DNA of 64,000 nt from Sordariomycetes sp. S80-01Y (GCA_037042185.1 JAXQJY010000033.1:2046001-2110000), one strand, 5' to 3'. Positions 41,219 to 52,941 are shown, numbered from the stretch's first letter. Program-made: numbers and translations. Notes: generated by a model not told the origin, from the letters alone.

Positions 41219-44200
41219 AAGGCAAGCAGTCTCGGGCGAGTTGCCAACGCGTGACTCGGGGCCTCGCAAGAATTATTCCGACGATGGGTCGTGGATCGGT
41301 TGCGATCGATTGTCGATGCGGGACCGGAGGCGATTTGAGGGGCGCCTGAACGACAGCGGCCTTTCTACTGTAATTGAGGATGAGCTCGACTCAGTACCAG
41401 TGCACAGCGGTCGACAAGGGACCGGCAGGAGTCCAGCGTGTTTCGCCACAGCCTGGGTGTTTTGGGGGCTACTTCGCAGTGTTCAGAGACAAACAAGCGT
41501 CGCGGTCACGTTTCGAACGGTTCGATGGAGCAGAAGGTGATCATGAGCGAGAGGGCAAAGAGTCGCCTCAACTAGGACAAAGAGCCAGGGGCGTTGGTTC
41601 GGTGATCGGTTTGGGGGCGCTCGAGCGAGGGTCCGGACAGCAGACTGGTAATAATGGGAGGACGTTATCTGTACAGGGCAGCGGCTTGCTCAGCAGGTCG
41701 CGGGCCGTCGTCAAACGAGAAGAAAAGAGAAAGAAGATGGTACAGTGCTGCAATGAACAGGTGATGTGGGAGAGGTGAGCCCGTCGTCCCCAGAAAGGCT
41801 TGAGGTGATGGTGGACTGTGGACGGTGATGTTCGACGTAGAGGCCAGGACCGTGCGGTGGTGGTTGCTCGTATGAAAGGGGCTCCGGCTCCCAGTTGATG
41901 CTAGTGGCAGAGGTGCGGACGTGTGGGGCAGTAGCAGACCACCTAACAAAAGAGGAGAACGACAACGAGGCAACTTCGCAGCGCAGGCCGTCTTGGACCT
42001 TGCAAGAGCCACCAACTGGCGTTTGTCGGGCTGATCTAGGTCTCCTGTCTCTTTGTGTCTAGTCGCCCGGGTCATTGCCTTAATTCTCTCGCCAGAAGAT
42101 TTAGGTTTGCTCGCACGTCCGCGAGTTAGTGTCCACGGCAGTGAGGATATCGAGCCTGAAGCAGCGCCCTGTATCTTATTAGGGGATCGGGGAATTGTCG
42201 CGGACTCAGGCGCGATCACGACGCACTGTGTGCACTGTCTCGAAATAAGGTGAGGCATTCGCACAGTTGCGGTCCCCTTTAAATTTTGTGGCTTCCTCTT
42301 GTGTAGACAAGATCTCAAACTCTATACCAATAATCTCTCCGGTAGGTAGCATGGACTCACGGTAGAGAAGAACGCGGGATTGCGTTGCATCCCATTTTCT
42401 GGCCATCGCCCCATTGCTCACGGTGTTGTGAGTCCGACAGACACCTCATTGCCAACGTTGGGGAGATCCACCCATCTTTGTGCAGTGCCAGTGTGCCATT
42501 GTCGCGCACCCAGCAAGATCATTTCAATGGGGCGCCAGAGGTCCCGTTTTTACCGCTGCTGCCGTTGAGGTCCCGAGTTACACATGGCACAGTGCGGAAT
42601 TACCTCACGCTACCTAAATCAGCTACTCCAGGGCCCGTCGTGGACCCTTTCTTGAAACTTCCAGATTCGACTACCCTGCATGGCGAGTATGACTTAACGC
42701 GTTGAAATAAAACGGAACTGGGTCGAACAGTCGCTCGAAACCATTATTGACTTAGATGTGATTTGGACAAATCGATGATGATCGGTGACGCTGCCCGCTG
42801 CTGCGAACACGAGACTGCTCGCCCTTCATTCGTTCACCTGCAGGAGTTAAAGCACGGCACGGACGGGGTCTCCGCAACCCTGAACGGTCGTTGCATGTTT
42901 GGGTAAAGGATCGATCCGTTGAGGGCTGGCGCATCGTCATGCATTGCGGGGAGGGGTCGCGGAGATATATCAAGTCTTATCACACTCGCCCAATGCGGAT
43001 TCGGAAACCCAGGCTCGTGGGTTTCCACTCCTATATCCTGGAAACCATCATTGCTTCTGGAGACTTCGTCTCAGTCGCAACTTGAAGTCTCTGCACAACT
43101 CAGGTCTTCAGCGCCGTTTTCTCTAGAGCTCAGCCTTCACTCAAGGGCTCGTTGTTATTTCAACCCGAGCCGCTAGTATGCTGGCTTCACAGCCTGATTG
43201 AAAGCCAACGATGAATTTTCCAGTACAACAAGGCCTCCTCAACTTTTCCGTGGAGCGTCGCGCCTCAGATTAGTAACCCGAGTGAGTTACGAGTCTTCTT
43301 ACAAGTGAATCAGGGTTGGCACGGTTTGACAGTGGGATAGTCTGTGTCGCGCCAGAAGCTGAGAAAGGAAATACCGCGCCGTTTGCTCCATGAGCTGAGA
43401 GATGTCTTGTTAAGGAATGATGGCAGAACCGAACTGTTGCGTAGATATCAAAGTTCGTGTGAAAGCTGGGAAACACGACAGTCCCAACACTTACCGGGTC
43501 CTTCCTTTGGACACTGAAGGAGACAATGCGGGAGTCGGCGATATTGCGCTGGTGTTTTGCACCGTCAAGATGGCGGAAGGGTAGGCCGCTGCTGGCATGG
43601 GATTTCAATCGCACCGACTTGGCCGAGGAAAGGACGAACCTAGAGGTAAGACCTAAACGGCCAGCAAGGCGAGGTTAAAAGAAGTGGCGCAGCACGGGTG
43701 GTAGCGATGGAAACGAATTGAGATCGAGGGAGAGACAATTTGAAGGGCACGGCGTAGAGAACCTGGAATCTTGTAAGGCTGATTCCGCGGTTGTGGCTGA
43801 TGGTACCTGGCGTCTGACATCAGCCACACCCGCAGCCAATCACGAAGATGGCAGGAAGCCCAGCCACTGGCGTCGGTCCCCTGTCTCTTACTTAGATCCT
43901 CAGCCCATCCACAACCACCAGGATTCATCCGCCGTCGTGATGATCGTATCACGTTCGATTCTGTGTCATAGGCAAGGCACTCGTTCTCATTGTGTTTTCA
44001 GAAGCGCGCGTCTAAGCGCGGCTGCGCTTAGCTGAGTGAGACCGTGACCATGCTTCGTTTCCAGTTCCAACACCCGACGGGGGCCTCCATCACGGATTGG
44101 GTTCACTTGCGCTCTCGGACTCCGAGACGACCCTGGTCCCTGTGTGCGGGGAGCCTTAGCCATTTTCGTGAAGGTATGGCTTCACGGCAAAGTCTCTGAT

Positions 44201-45620
44201 CTGGTTATCGCGATTGCACTTGTGGCATGAGTCCAGCGCTTCCCTTGGAGTTGACCTACATGTGCGAGCATCCTGAAGGTGTTGACCCAAGTTGGTGTTC
44301 GGAGAGCAACCTAGATCAAACGTGCCCGTCTGAGGTCGCCTCATTCCAGTGTTCAGATATGGAACCCGCAGGCTGGCGAATGTTTGACGCGCTCCAACCC
44401 TAGCAGGTTCATGGAGCATCGACCTGCGACGTGAGACCTACTCGACCCCGGGCGCCATCATTTTGCCCGTACATGGCCCTTTCCGACATCTTCCCAAACC
44501 CTCCGTCAGCTGTTGGATCTTCGCGGACGCCGGTCCTAAAATCTGACAGGGGGGCTCAGTTCCCGCTGCTGGGCAAGGCTGACCCAGCCACAACAAGTTC
44601 CCACTTAGAGCCATCTTGAAGAATGACGCCCAGGGGACCATGCAGCCCGCCGCCGTGCCGCATGTGAACCCCGTCCTAGGGTATCATAGGGCAGAACATC
44701 TCTTCCACAACCATTGGGCCATGCGACAAATTTAGGTTCTCCGACAGCCCGACAGGGGTTTCTATCCGATGACCCCTGAGCCCTGTGAAGGAGTCCCACC
44801 GAAGCGCTAGGAAGCACGGCCTATGTCTTCACCGGTGACAATCCTGAACGGGCCTCATGCAGGTCTTGGAATCATCGGATTGTCATTCTTCGTCTTGTGC
44901 TTTGTGATGGCTTTGAACCAACCTTGCTTACCGGGGCTTCAAGGGGTTTGACAGGGCTGGGGCCTGCCTGTCTGGTCTGTCGGTCTTACCTGTGATGATG
45001 CAATGAGTGAGCACCTTTGATAGTAGCTCCTGACCCCTGACGGATCAAGCTTGATCGGAAACGATCGAGGTATAGTTTCACAGTCGAGATGGCATGCTGT
45101 CAGTTGTCAGCATGAGTCTCCACGTGGCGAGTATCACATTTCTTCCCAATGCGTCCGCCAACCTCTTACAGTCAGCAGCCTTTTTACCTTTTCTGTCTCT
45201 TGTTTACATTTCGATCCCTGTGCCATAACGGATGCTGATGCCTCCGTTGGGATCTGTCCACCCAGTTCACTTTATTCGACTTCGTCTTCAGCCTTGTAAG
45301 CTCGTTTTCCCTGTAGGAGTCTGAGACTATCTTGAATCCATCTCAGGGCTCTCGACGGGGTTTCTGTGCCACTAGTCATCACCGGCGCTTTCAACATCCG
45401 TTCGAGAAAGGCTTTGATATGAAGCCAGTGTGGAGGACCCAGAGTCCAAGGGGGCAGAAGCAAGGGTCATATATTTCCTGCCGCCATCCCAGGTCGAAGA
45501 GGTTCCGTTGTTCAAGCCATCCTCTACTTCTGAAGTCACTTTAGGAACACACAATGCAACAGCATTCCTAAAAAATATTGTCAGTCCCCTCCGAAAAGTT
45601 TCTCGCTCTCCATTACAGAC
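41219..45620. other. Gene-free interval of about 4.4 kb
   Basis: The longest non-coding stretch in the window, between the divergent nucleotidyltransferase gene and the small microexon gene. The part near 41.2-42 kb is probably leader and promoter of the former. Elsewhere every open frame is short and compositionally random. No transposase, reverse transcriptase, terminal repeats, tRNA or AT-rich decayed (RIP-like) sequence is visible. Confidence 0.6.
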
Positions 45621-46409
45621 ATGTCGTCAAGCCAGTCCGAAAGTTCCGACTCGAGAAGCGGCGGCAGGCAAGGTCGACCTCAGGTAAGTCTACCAAGAGA
45701 CGCCTACATCTTCCAATACTGTCTCAACACAAGAGTATTTGCCACTTTCCTCCCGCATGGACTCTATGTCCGCCAGCTTATGAAAAGGGGCTCACAAAGG
45801 GAGCGCTCCTTCCACTGCACAACAACGCAAACACCATTTCCGTCATTATAGGCATACGAGAAGATAGTTCGGGATCTTTAATTCGAAATTCGTCAAAAGC
45901 CACTAAGACTGACATTTCCCTAGAAGTCAGTCCAGCAACTCGTCTCCTCCCTCGACAATCACCACATCAACACCCTCACTGAGCTTTGTCGCGTCGAACG
46001 ACTCGCAGCACAATGCGACAGAGAGGTCGACGCCCGCGCCCTGCAAGAGCCCATGACGGCTGCCTGGGCGAATTACGTGACTTCTCACCAATTCCTGAGC
46101 GAGCTGCGCGGTCTTACTCGAAGCTACCCATTCAGCGGGGATGTCATCACGGAGGCGCACCTGCGCGTCCTCGGCGACCCGGAGAGCAACCGTAGCTGGA
46201 ACCTGGCGTGGCTTTGCCTTATGAAAATGAGGGAAGACGACTTGATTCCCGCGTATGCGGCGGTGGAAGCTGCGAAGCCTGAGATGTGGGGGAGCATGAA
46301 TCCCACCGAGGAACAGATCACGCAGCTCGCGGCTTGTTTTGAGCACGAGTGGTCTGAGGCTGTTGATACTATGCTGCGACACTGGAGCTTCGCGCCGACT
46401 TGGTACTAG
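45621..46409 (+). CDS. Small helical protein of unknown function with probable 15-nt microexon
   Basis: Exon 1 is 45621-45683 (MSSSQSESSDSRSGGRQGRPQ) and the last exon is 45924-46409, which carries the folded part: SVQQLVSSLDNHHINTLTELCRVERLAAQCDREVDARAL, MTAAWANYVTSHQFLSELRGL, and LIPAYAAVEAAKPEMWGSMNPTEEQ, ending RHWSFAPTWY. Both are in phase 0, so direct joining (182 residues, a 240-nt intron) is possible. A better model adds the 15-nt exon 45852-45866 (AYEKI), flanked by CATTATAG and a GTTCGG donor, giving 187 residues and continuing the helix as AYEKIKSVQQLV. The final acceptor is TTTCCCTAG, preceded by ACTGAC. No family is recognised; it looks all-helical and soluble. Confidence 0.65.
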
Positions 46410-46714
46410 ATGTTCGGCAAGGGGTGACACTGCGCGGGATTCCGCATGTTTGTGCCGAGGCTGGCCTTCTGCACACGCATACTTCGATATGAATACGGAT
46501 AATCAAGAGGAATGGACAACAGAGGATACAATGGGTGCGCATTCGGAACAGCATACAAAAATTCCGTAGTTCCTTAACTTTTGAACGCTTAGAGAGCGTT
46601 GAATACACTCCTTGAAATCGCCGGAGGCTTCGCTGGTATATATAATCGTGCATATCGTCTAACATATTGCTGATCCTGGAACGCCGTTTCCCTCCTTTGT
46701 AGTGAACTTTGTGT
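46410..46714. other. Convergent 3' intergenic region
   Basis: About 300 bp between two stop codons facing each other. Nothing but 3' flanks is seen. Confidence 0.5.
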
Positions 46715-48508
46715 CTAAGCTTCTTCATGGGCACCTTCCTCTTCGTTCTCGGCACCTTGCCAATCATCGCTCTCCAAGCCATCGCGCCTAATGAATATTG
46801 ACCCAACCCACCCAAGAAGGGCAAGACCGCCAAATAGGCTCCATGCCAGCGCCTCACCTTTCGGACGAATACCCGTCGATAGTGTAAACAAACCTCCCGA
46901 AACAAAGGGACCAATACTTCGACCCAAGGCCGACAGGGTCTGCGCGACACCATTCAGCGTACCAAGACTGGCATGAGAGGGCGCAGAGTTGGTTATCAAC
47001 AGCATCACACTCGAAAGGCCACCCACAGCGCAGATATTCTTGAGGATCAGGATGAACCCGAGTTCAATGTATAGCCAGGTCTTGCCAGTGCCGAGACCGA
47101 AGAAGGGGTTGTCATCAAGGTATCCCACCCACGGCATGAGCACCATGGCCACTGCAAGACCAAGTAATGCCAAGCGGTAGCTGCCAAGGTTGCCGAGGCG
47201 AGCCTTCAGGAACTGGAAGAGGAATGCCTGGAAGACTATAGTGAACAAGCCAGCCAAACTAAGGCTGATGCCTATCCTCTCAGGGTCTAACTCGCGACCA
47301 GCCGGTGTTGGCGCAGCAGCGAAGATGGGGTAAAGACTGTTGAAGCTGATGTTGGTCAACTGGAAGACGAGATACGTCGTGAGCAAGATAAGGGTCGTCT
47401 TGTTGAGAAGCTCGCGCCAAGGTGTCCCATCCCGTGTCTCGAACTTCGATGAATGATTTTCGGATTCGATCTCCTCGTCCTCGTCCTCATCCTCATCCTC
47501 GTCGTCGCTAGCGTCTGGCGATGACGATGATAGCAGTGGGCGCCCAGTAGAGGCTTGGCTACGGGGCCAACGGGTGGCCCACGAGTTAGTCCGACTGAGA
47601 CCCGGCCTGTCCGCTGACTTGCCCCTCTTCGCCATGATCCACGACCAGAGCCTGTCCATCCATAACGGCATCCACGTCTCCGGCGGTTCGACATCTTCCA
47701 GTGTTTCGTCAAACCAGATGCCGACTACAACGAAGCTCACCGCAAGCATGGCTGCCCCAAGAACGTTGGGTCCCAAGTATGGGTATTCTTCTCCCATTGT
47801 TCCCACCAACACTCCTCCAAGTGCAGGCCCGGTGATGCCTCCCAGTGAGTAAATCACGGGAAGGTAGGTGAATGCTCGGCTCTGGTTTGACCGGTCGGTG
47901 ACTTCGCCAAGAACGGTCGGAACGCAAGCAGCGTTTCCATTCAACAGTCCCATGAACACATGAACTACAACTACCTGCCAGTAAGTCTTGCAAAACCCGA
48001 ATACTGCAAAACAACACATGAGCGACAGCGTTCCCAACAGAAGGACTGGCTTCCTCCCGATAACGTCTGAAGCATAGCCCCACAAGAAATTGGTGGATAG
48101 TTGCGCCAAAGCGAAAGAGCTCGCCAGGATGCCCACGTAGAGGCCGCTCTGACCTTGAGGTATCTCCGAGAACTCTGCCACCATCTGTGGCAAGTATGGA
48201 GCTATTGAGTTGAGGGCTGTTTGCTCAGAAAGCGACAAGAACGCCAGCAGCAGCAGCTGTCGTACCGGAAGTGGTGTGATCTCATCCTCGTCTGCTCCGG
48301 ATTCGGACCCGTCCGATTCGCTCCCCGCATCGGCCTCGGGAGATTGCTCAAGTGGTGTTTTGGGAGGAAGTGTTGGAAACGTCTGATATTTAGAGGTCTG
48401 CCTTCGCATCGAAGCGAGGGTTGGTATCGGGGCACCGGCGTGGAAGGAGTTGGTTGATTGAGAACCGCGCGAGGCTCCGTGGCCTAGTCGGTTCGTCGGT
48501 CGGGACAT
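46715..48508 (-). CDS. MFS transporter of the ZIFL / YCR023C type (DHA1-like)
   Basis: A single exon of 597 residues. A Ser-rich cytosolic N-terminus (about 80 residues, ending in an acidic patch) precedes 12 predicted helices in two bundles. The loop 2-3 MFS signature is present as GYASDVIGRKP, TM1 as RQLLLLAFLSLSEQTALNSIAPYLPQMV, and the DHA1 motif C-like segment as YLPVIYSLGGITGPALGGVL. The central loop is long and highly acidic (SPDASDDEDEDEDEDEEIESE). The second half has TLNGVAQTLSALGRSIGPFVSGGLF, typical of the zinc-induced-facilitator-like group and yeast YCR023C. Likely a vacuolar or plasma-membrane proton antiporter; the substrate is unknown. The C-terminal tail is acidic. Confidence 0.9.
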   Translation of the reverse strand: MSRPTNRLGHGASRGSQSTNSFHAGAPIPTLASMRRQTSKYQTFPTLPPKTPLEQSPEADAGSESDGSESGADEDEITPLPVRQLLLLAFLSLSEQTALNSIAPYLPQMVAEFSEIPQGQSGLYVGILASSFALAQLSTNFLWGYASDVIGRKPVLLLGTLSLMCCFAVFGFCKTYWQVVVVHVFMGLLNGNAACVPTVLGEVTDRSNQSRAFTYLPVIYSLGGITGPALGGVLVGTMGEEYPYLGPNVLGAAMLAVSFVVVGIWFDETLEDVEPPETWMPLWMDRLWSWIMAKRGKSADRPGLSRTNSWATRWPRSQASTGRPLLSSSSPDASDDEDEDEDEDEEIESENHSSKFETRDGTPWRELLNKTTLILLTTYLVFQLTNISFNSLYPIFAAAPTPAGRELDPERIGISLSLAGLFTIVFQAFLFQFLKARLGNLGSYRLALLGLAVAMVLMPWVGYLDDNPFFGLGTGKTWLYIELGFILILKNICAVGGLSSVMLLITNSAPSHASLGTLNGVAQTLSALGRSIGPFVSGGLFTLSTGIRPKGEALAWSLFGGLALLGWVGSIFIRRDGLESDDWQGAENEEEGAHEEA

Positions 48509-49314
48509 GGTGGGCCAATTTCAGACCCGAGCAGAGACCAAGGACAATGAAGTCGTCTCAGCCCTTCTGACGACGTTTGGTAACGGGGGTATTGCGGTTT
48601 AGGCAAGATGTATCGGCGGTAAATCTAGCTGGCAGAGCTACCGTTGTCGGCTCCGTGCGCAGGAGGCGGGGGATCCGAGACAGACGATGGCAGCGGCAGA
48701 GACAAAGCTCATAGTTGCACGAGACTGGCAGCCGCGTCGCGTCTCACAAGACCAGGTCGTCGGTAAATGGCTCAGAGGGTGATGGGAAAGCTGCACGGGG
48801 TCTGATGGTGATGTGGTGCCGAGTAGACATGCCGATGTCGTGGGAAAAATCGCGATTGGACTGACCGGCATCGATCTGCAGGTGGGCGCTCGCATTGGCG
48901 AATGGAATACGTCATGTCCCCAAGCCGCGGAAACCCGCGAAGCACCGCAACGGGCCGTAGATTCACCACTACCATATGCGTACATCCTCACCTGCTGAGG
49001 TCCTCGGTGCGTCTGAGTCACAAATTCGGCTGTAGCATTTATTTGCTCATGATCGTTACAAATTCAGCAACCATATCCAATTGTCCTTTGCTGTACGTCT
49101 TTGCATCTACCAACAGTGTAATAATGATGCAGCCGCCGTCTATGGAGCACGTGAGCTGGCGTTCGTCCAACGCGTCTCACGCCCCGCAAAAGTCAACGCC
49201 TGCGCGACCGTCACGGTGATTGCCCTCCATCAGCCGTTCTGGATTTCCATCCATAACCCAGTTGGCAGCAGGCCCTAGTTGGCCCTGTGGCCCATATCTC
49301 ATTGTGTCGCAATA
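48509..49314. other. Divergent intergenic region, MFS gene and NBS1
   Basis: About 800 bp shared 5' region of two divergent genes. No coding sequence or repeat recognised. Confidence 0.5.
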
Positions 49315-51702
49315 ATGTGGCTCTTGGACTGCGATGAGGACTTCTTTCAAGGTACTACGGCCTCCGCTAACTCCCACTTACACTTCGCGGCTAACGTTGC
49401 TCAGGACGTCGTCTCTGGCTGAGACCTGGAAAGACATATCTCTTTGGCCGGACCAAAGTAGACCGTGAGTCTGATCAAACGCTAACTTCAAGTGTGAATG
49501 CTCATTGGTTCAGCTGGCCACATCGCCATCTCGCATAACACGATCTCGCGCAAACACATCACCATCACCGTATCTCCTGTGCAACCTAATGGAGCCCTCA
49601 GCCTCTCGAGCCGCTCGCAACCTACGATCGAAGATCTGGGTTCCAAAACTGGAACATATATTGACGGCCAGAAGATCGACAAGAATGGGAAGCACGCGAT
49701 CCAGAAGGACGTGGCCGAAATTGTTCTGGGAAAGTGTCCTGCCAGATTTCGACTGAAGTTCGAGCCTGTCGTCTTCACATTCTCGTTAACGAGCAAGGAG
49801 ATTCAGAAGAACCCCATCGAGAGCCTCAAGGAACGATTCGAACAGATGGACATCAAATTATTGACCGAATACCAAACAAAATGGTCCACCCACGTCATCT
49901 CAAAAAAGAGGAATACAGCCAAGGGACTTCAAGCGCTGATCAATGCAAAGCCTATCGTCGACGAAAGCTTTCTCGATGCGGTCGTTCAAGTAGCCGAAGT
50001 TCAGGGGGACGGCCCAAGCGAGCTTGAAGACAACTTCACCGCAGCATGGCCTCAGGAATTCGATCATCTCCCACCCAAAGGAGGCGAGCCGGTCGATCAT
50101 CCAGACGAGATATACAAGCCGGATCCAGGGCGAGCCAACATATTCGAAGGCTACACCTTTATCTTTTACGACAAGAGCCAATTTCACAACCTGCTTGCGC
50201 CGATTACGAACGGAGGCGGCAAAGCCTTGTTCGAAGAGGTCAATCCTGACGAGACTCAGGTGGACGACTTCATCCGGTACGTGAAGGCTGCGGCTGGAGA
50301 GAAAGGCCTAGGGCAGTTCGAAGACGGGAGTGCCGGAAAAGGCGTGGTCCTAGTGCGGTTCGTGCCAGCCAAAGGAACGGTAATACCGTGGTATACCGAC
50401 TTTTTCACAAACGTGTCTCTACGGCTGGATCACCGACCGATTGAGCAAAGTGAATTCCTCGAGGCCATTCTCATCAAAGACGCAAGCATACTCCGCCGGC
50501 CATTGGAGGTTGAGTCAACCCAAGATGCTCGACCAGCGCATGACGAGAGACAGACGGTGCTGTCAGCGCAACAAGAGCCTGCTCCGGAGGTCCGAGAGGC
50601 GGCAGAGTCCCAGCCCGCTCCGAAACGACGAGGGCGCAGATCTATCAAGCAACGATTTAAGGGTTTCATTGAGGACGACGATGACATGAACGACGTCCCT
50701 CCGCCTGAGTCGGCGCCTGAACTAGAAGTGGATTCACCCCAAGATGAAGAGAGTGGACTTTTCGTCTCGCAGGAAGCGTCTCAGCCCAGGGAGTCAGCCC
50801 ACCAACTCCAGTCCCAGCGGAAACGACCACTGCCTCAAGAGGATGACTTGATGGAAGGCATGACCACAGCAGCTGAGCGCTTCAAACGGCAACGTCTCGA
50901 GCACGGGTCGACATTCGCTTCTCCATCCCCTGAGCCTGAGCCTCAGGCTGTAGCCGCGCAAGAGCCCAGGAGAAAGCAAAAGAAGAGAGAGATTGACGTG
51001 ATGGCGCAGATGGCGCAAAACAGGCAACAGGAAGAGGAGCGCGCAAGACAGGAGAAGGAGGACCTGGCCAAGCTCCCAGACGACGTCAACTTGTCTGAGA
51101 TTCGACGGCTCAATATCGTTGAGGTGATGGAGGTTAGACGACCAGACAACCACGAGCGCACACGCGATCAGGACGTCGCCGACGGGAGGTGGAATCCAAA
51201 GTGGAATGGTATGAAGAACTTCAAGAAGTTTAGGCGAAGGGGTGAAAACGCCGGGCGTCAACCAGCTAAGACTATTGTCCCGCTGCAAGAGACGAAGCCC
51301 AAGGAGTATGGCGTCGGAGATGACTACTGGTTGGAAGACGGAGAGAGCCAACGGCGACGTCAAGCCCAGATCCCGAGCCAGGCTGCCGAGTCACAACCAG
51401 AACCCCCACGGTCAAGAACGAGAGTGCAGCGCACCATTGGAAGCGACAGCGAGGAGGATATTGGGAACGAGAACGCTATGGCAGTGGATGAGAAGGTCTC
51501 GCAGATACAAAGCGGGACGGCAATCGGGGGTAAGGGCAGCCAAGCCTCGAGACAGTCGAGCCAAGGGAAACGGCCGGCGCCAGAGGCACCTGCAAGGCAA
51601 TCGGCTCCGAAGCGCCAGCGCCCAGCCAGAAGACGTGTTGAGGTGCCAGAGAGTGATGACAGCGACGATGACATGAAGTTTGCGTTTGGAAGGAGGCGAT
51701 GA
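49315..51702 (+). CDS. NBS1: MRN complex subunit Nbs1 (nibrin)
   Basis: Three exons: 49315-49351, 49405-49464 and 49514-51702, total 761 residues (human NBS1 754). Nbs1 is the FHA/BRCT adaptor of the Mre11-Rad50-Nbs1 DNA double-strand-break complex and recruits the Tel1/ATM kinase. The FHA domain is rebuilt by splicing: MWLLDCDEDFFQ, RRLWLRPGKTYLFGRTKVD and ISHNTISRKHITI, with phosphopeptide residues Arg28, Ser44 and His47. Tandem BRCT-like sequence follows (VVFTFSLTSKEI, WSTHVISKKRNTAKGLQALI, IFEGYTFIFYD). The Mre11-binding block MKNFKKFRRRG lies near residue 610. The C-terminus SDDSDDDMKFAFGRRR matches the acidic-plus-FxF/Y Tel1-binding motif. The middle is disordered with SQ/TQ sites. Confidence 0.93.
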
Positions 51703-51774
51703 GATCGCTACATATCTATGTGGGGTATCTCTCTAGGGATCCTGGAACAACAGATGTCGTCTATCGGCGCATTA

Positions 51775-52941
51775 CTAGTCCATCTCATCCATCTCACTCC
51801 TGCCACCTTCTGGTTCAGCGACCAGCAAGCCTATCAAGCAGGCGGAGAGCATATTTTCGTAGTTCACCCACGGATGAATCTCCCCGAACAGCTTGGTGCC
51901 GTCTCTCCCTGCTCCCCTCATCAGCTCTGGAATGCCACCGGGGTGATATTCAGCGTAAGGAGTGATGTTGTAAACCTTGCCGTTCATTGCCATCCACGCA
52001 TCCTTGCCCTTTCGGCCCGTCTGTTTCTTGAGCATAGATGGAGTGACCTTGAGATACGGTGTCGATGCTGGAACATTGCGCAGATCTGCGTTGCCGCCAG
52101 AGATACGAGCCCAGTCCAGAGGTGATCTACCAGGCTGCAGAAGCACCTTGCGTGAGGGCTTCGCCGGCTTAGTTGAGTGCGTTGGAGGCGGCGCAAGCCC
52201 GGACGATGAGGGTGCCGTGGGCGATCGGTTCGGCACGGGGCCTTGAGGTCCTCGAGCGCGCTGAATAGAGTTCGGCCCTGCAAACTGAGATGGTGCACCG
52301 AGGTGTGTTGGCGCGAGGCTCGGTGCGGGTTGCGATGGTCGCGGGGGAGGGGGCATGGTGGAACTCCCCCCTGAAGGTCGCGGGGGAGGCGCCATACTTG
52401 ATATCTCGTGTGCTTGGGGCTGGGACGGCCGAGATGGAGCAGGCATGGTGGATGCCCAGGCGGCCGCGGATGGAGGGCGGTTGGTGGGTTGCGACGACGC
52501 CTTCGGCGCAACCTTGGGCTCAGTCTCGTGAGCGCTCTCATCGGATAGGGAGAATGTCGGCACTTCTTGGGTATCCCTCGACGCTGTAGCTTTCGGAGTT
52601 GTTTGCTCTTCGGGTTCGCTTGGTTCTTGGAGAGTTGGGACTTGGACCGACGGTGGCGATGAGGGCGGCACCGCAGCCTTATCTTGCGCTTTGCGTCTCT
52701 TTAAAGCTGATACTTCGGCCTCGGCCTTTGCGCTAGTTGTTGCCGTTCCATTTTCATGCTTTGGGCCGTTCCCCCCGGCGGTGCGACCCGAATCCCCCTT
52801 CCCAGGAACCGGCGGCGGTCCCTCGATGGCCCCTCCTAGACCCCTCCGAAAGCGTGCTATCCAGTCTGGAAGCCAGTCCCGAGGGCAGACAAAGACACAA
52901 ACGAAGGAGGCGACTATAAGAGAGACGCCGATCACACCCAT
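51775..52941 (-). CDS. Membrane-anchored cytochrome b5-domain protein (NCB5OR-type heme domain)
   Basis: A single exon of 388 residues from the ATG at 52941; it is convergent with NBS1 (72 bp between ends). The N-terminus is one hydrophobic segment (MGVIGVSLIVASFVCVFVC), probably a signal anchor. Residues 25 to about 290 are a disordered Pro/Ser linker with repeats of APPPRPS and MPPPPRPS. The C-terminal cytochrome b5 domain contains AWMAMNGKVYNITPYAEYHPGGIPELMRGAGRDGTKLFGEIHPWVNYENML; both axial heme histidines are present (HPGG and EIHPWVN). The GRDGTKLF..IH.WVNYE pattern resembles the b5 domain of CYB5R4/NCB5OR, but no reductase domain is fused here. An electron-transfer or sterol/lipid-modification role is inference. 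An additional short upstream exon cannot be excluded. Confidence 0.88.
   Translation of the reverse strand: MGVIGVSLIVASFVCVFVCPRDWLPDWIARFRRGLGGAIEGPPPVPGKGDSGRTAGGNGPKHENGTATTSAKAEAEVSALKRRKAQDKAAVPPSSPPSVQVPTLQEPSEPEEQTTPKATASRDTQEVPTFSLSDESAHETEPKVAPKASSQPTNRPPSAAAWASTMPAPSRPSQPQAHEISSMAPPPRPSGGSSTMPPPPRPSQPAPSLAPTHLGAPSQFAGPNSIQRARGPQGPVPNRSPTAPSSSGLAPPPTHSTKPAKPSRKVLLQPGRSPLDWARISGGNADLRNVPASTPYLKVTPSMLKKQTGRKGKDAWMAMNGKVYNITPYAEYHPGGIPELMRGAGRDGTKLFGEIHPWVNYENMLSACLIGLLVAEPEGGRSEMDEMD

Noticed and set aside
41219-45620. Possible decayed transposon in the long gene-free interval
   Set aside because: No terminal repeats, transposase-like frames or the AT-rich, TpA-rich composition expected of RIP-mutated elements.
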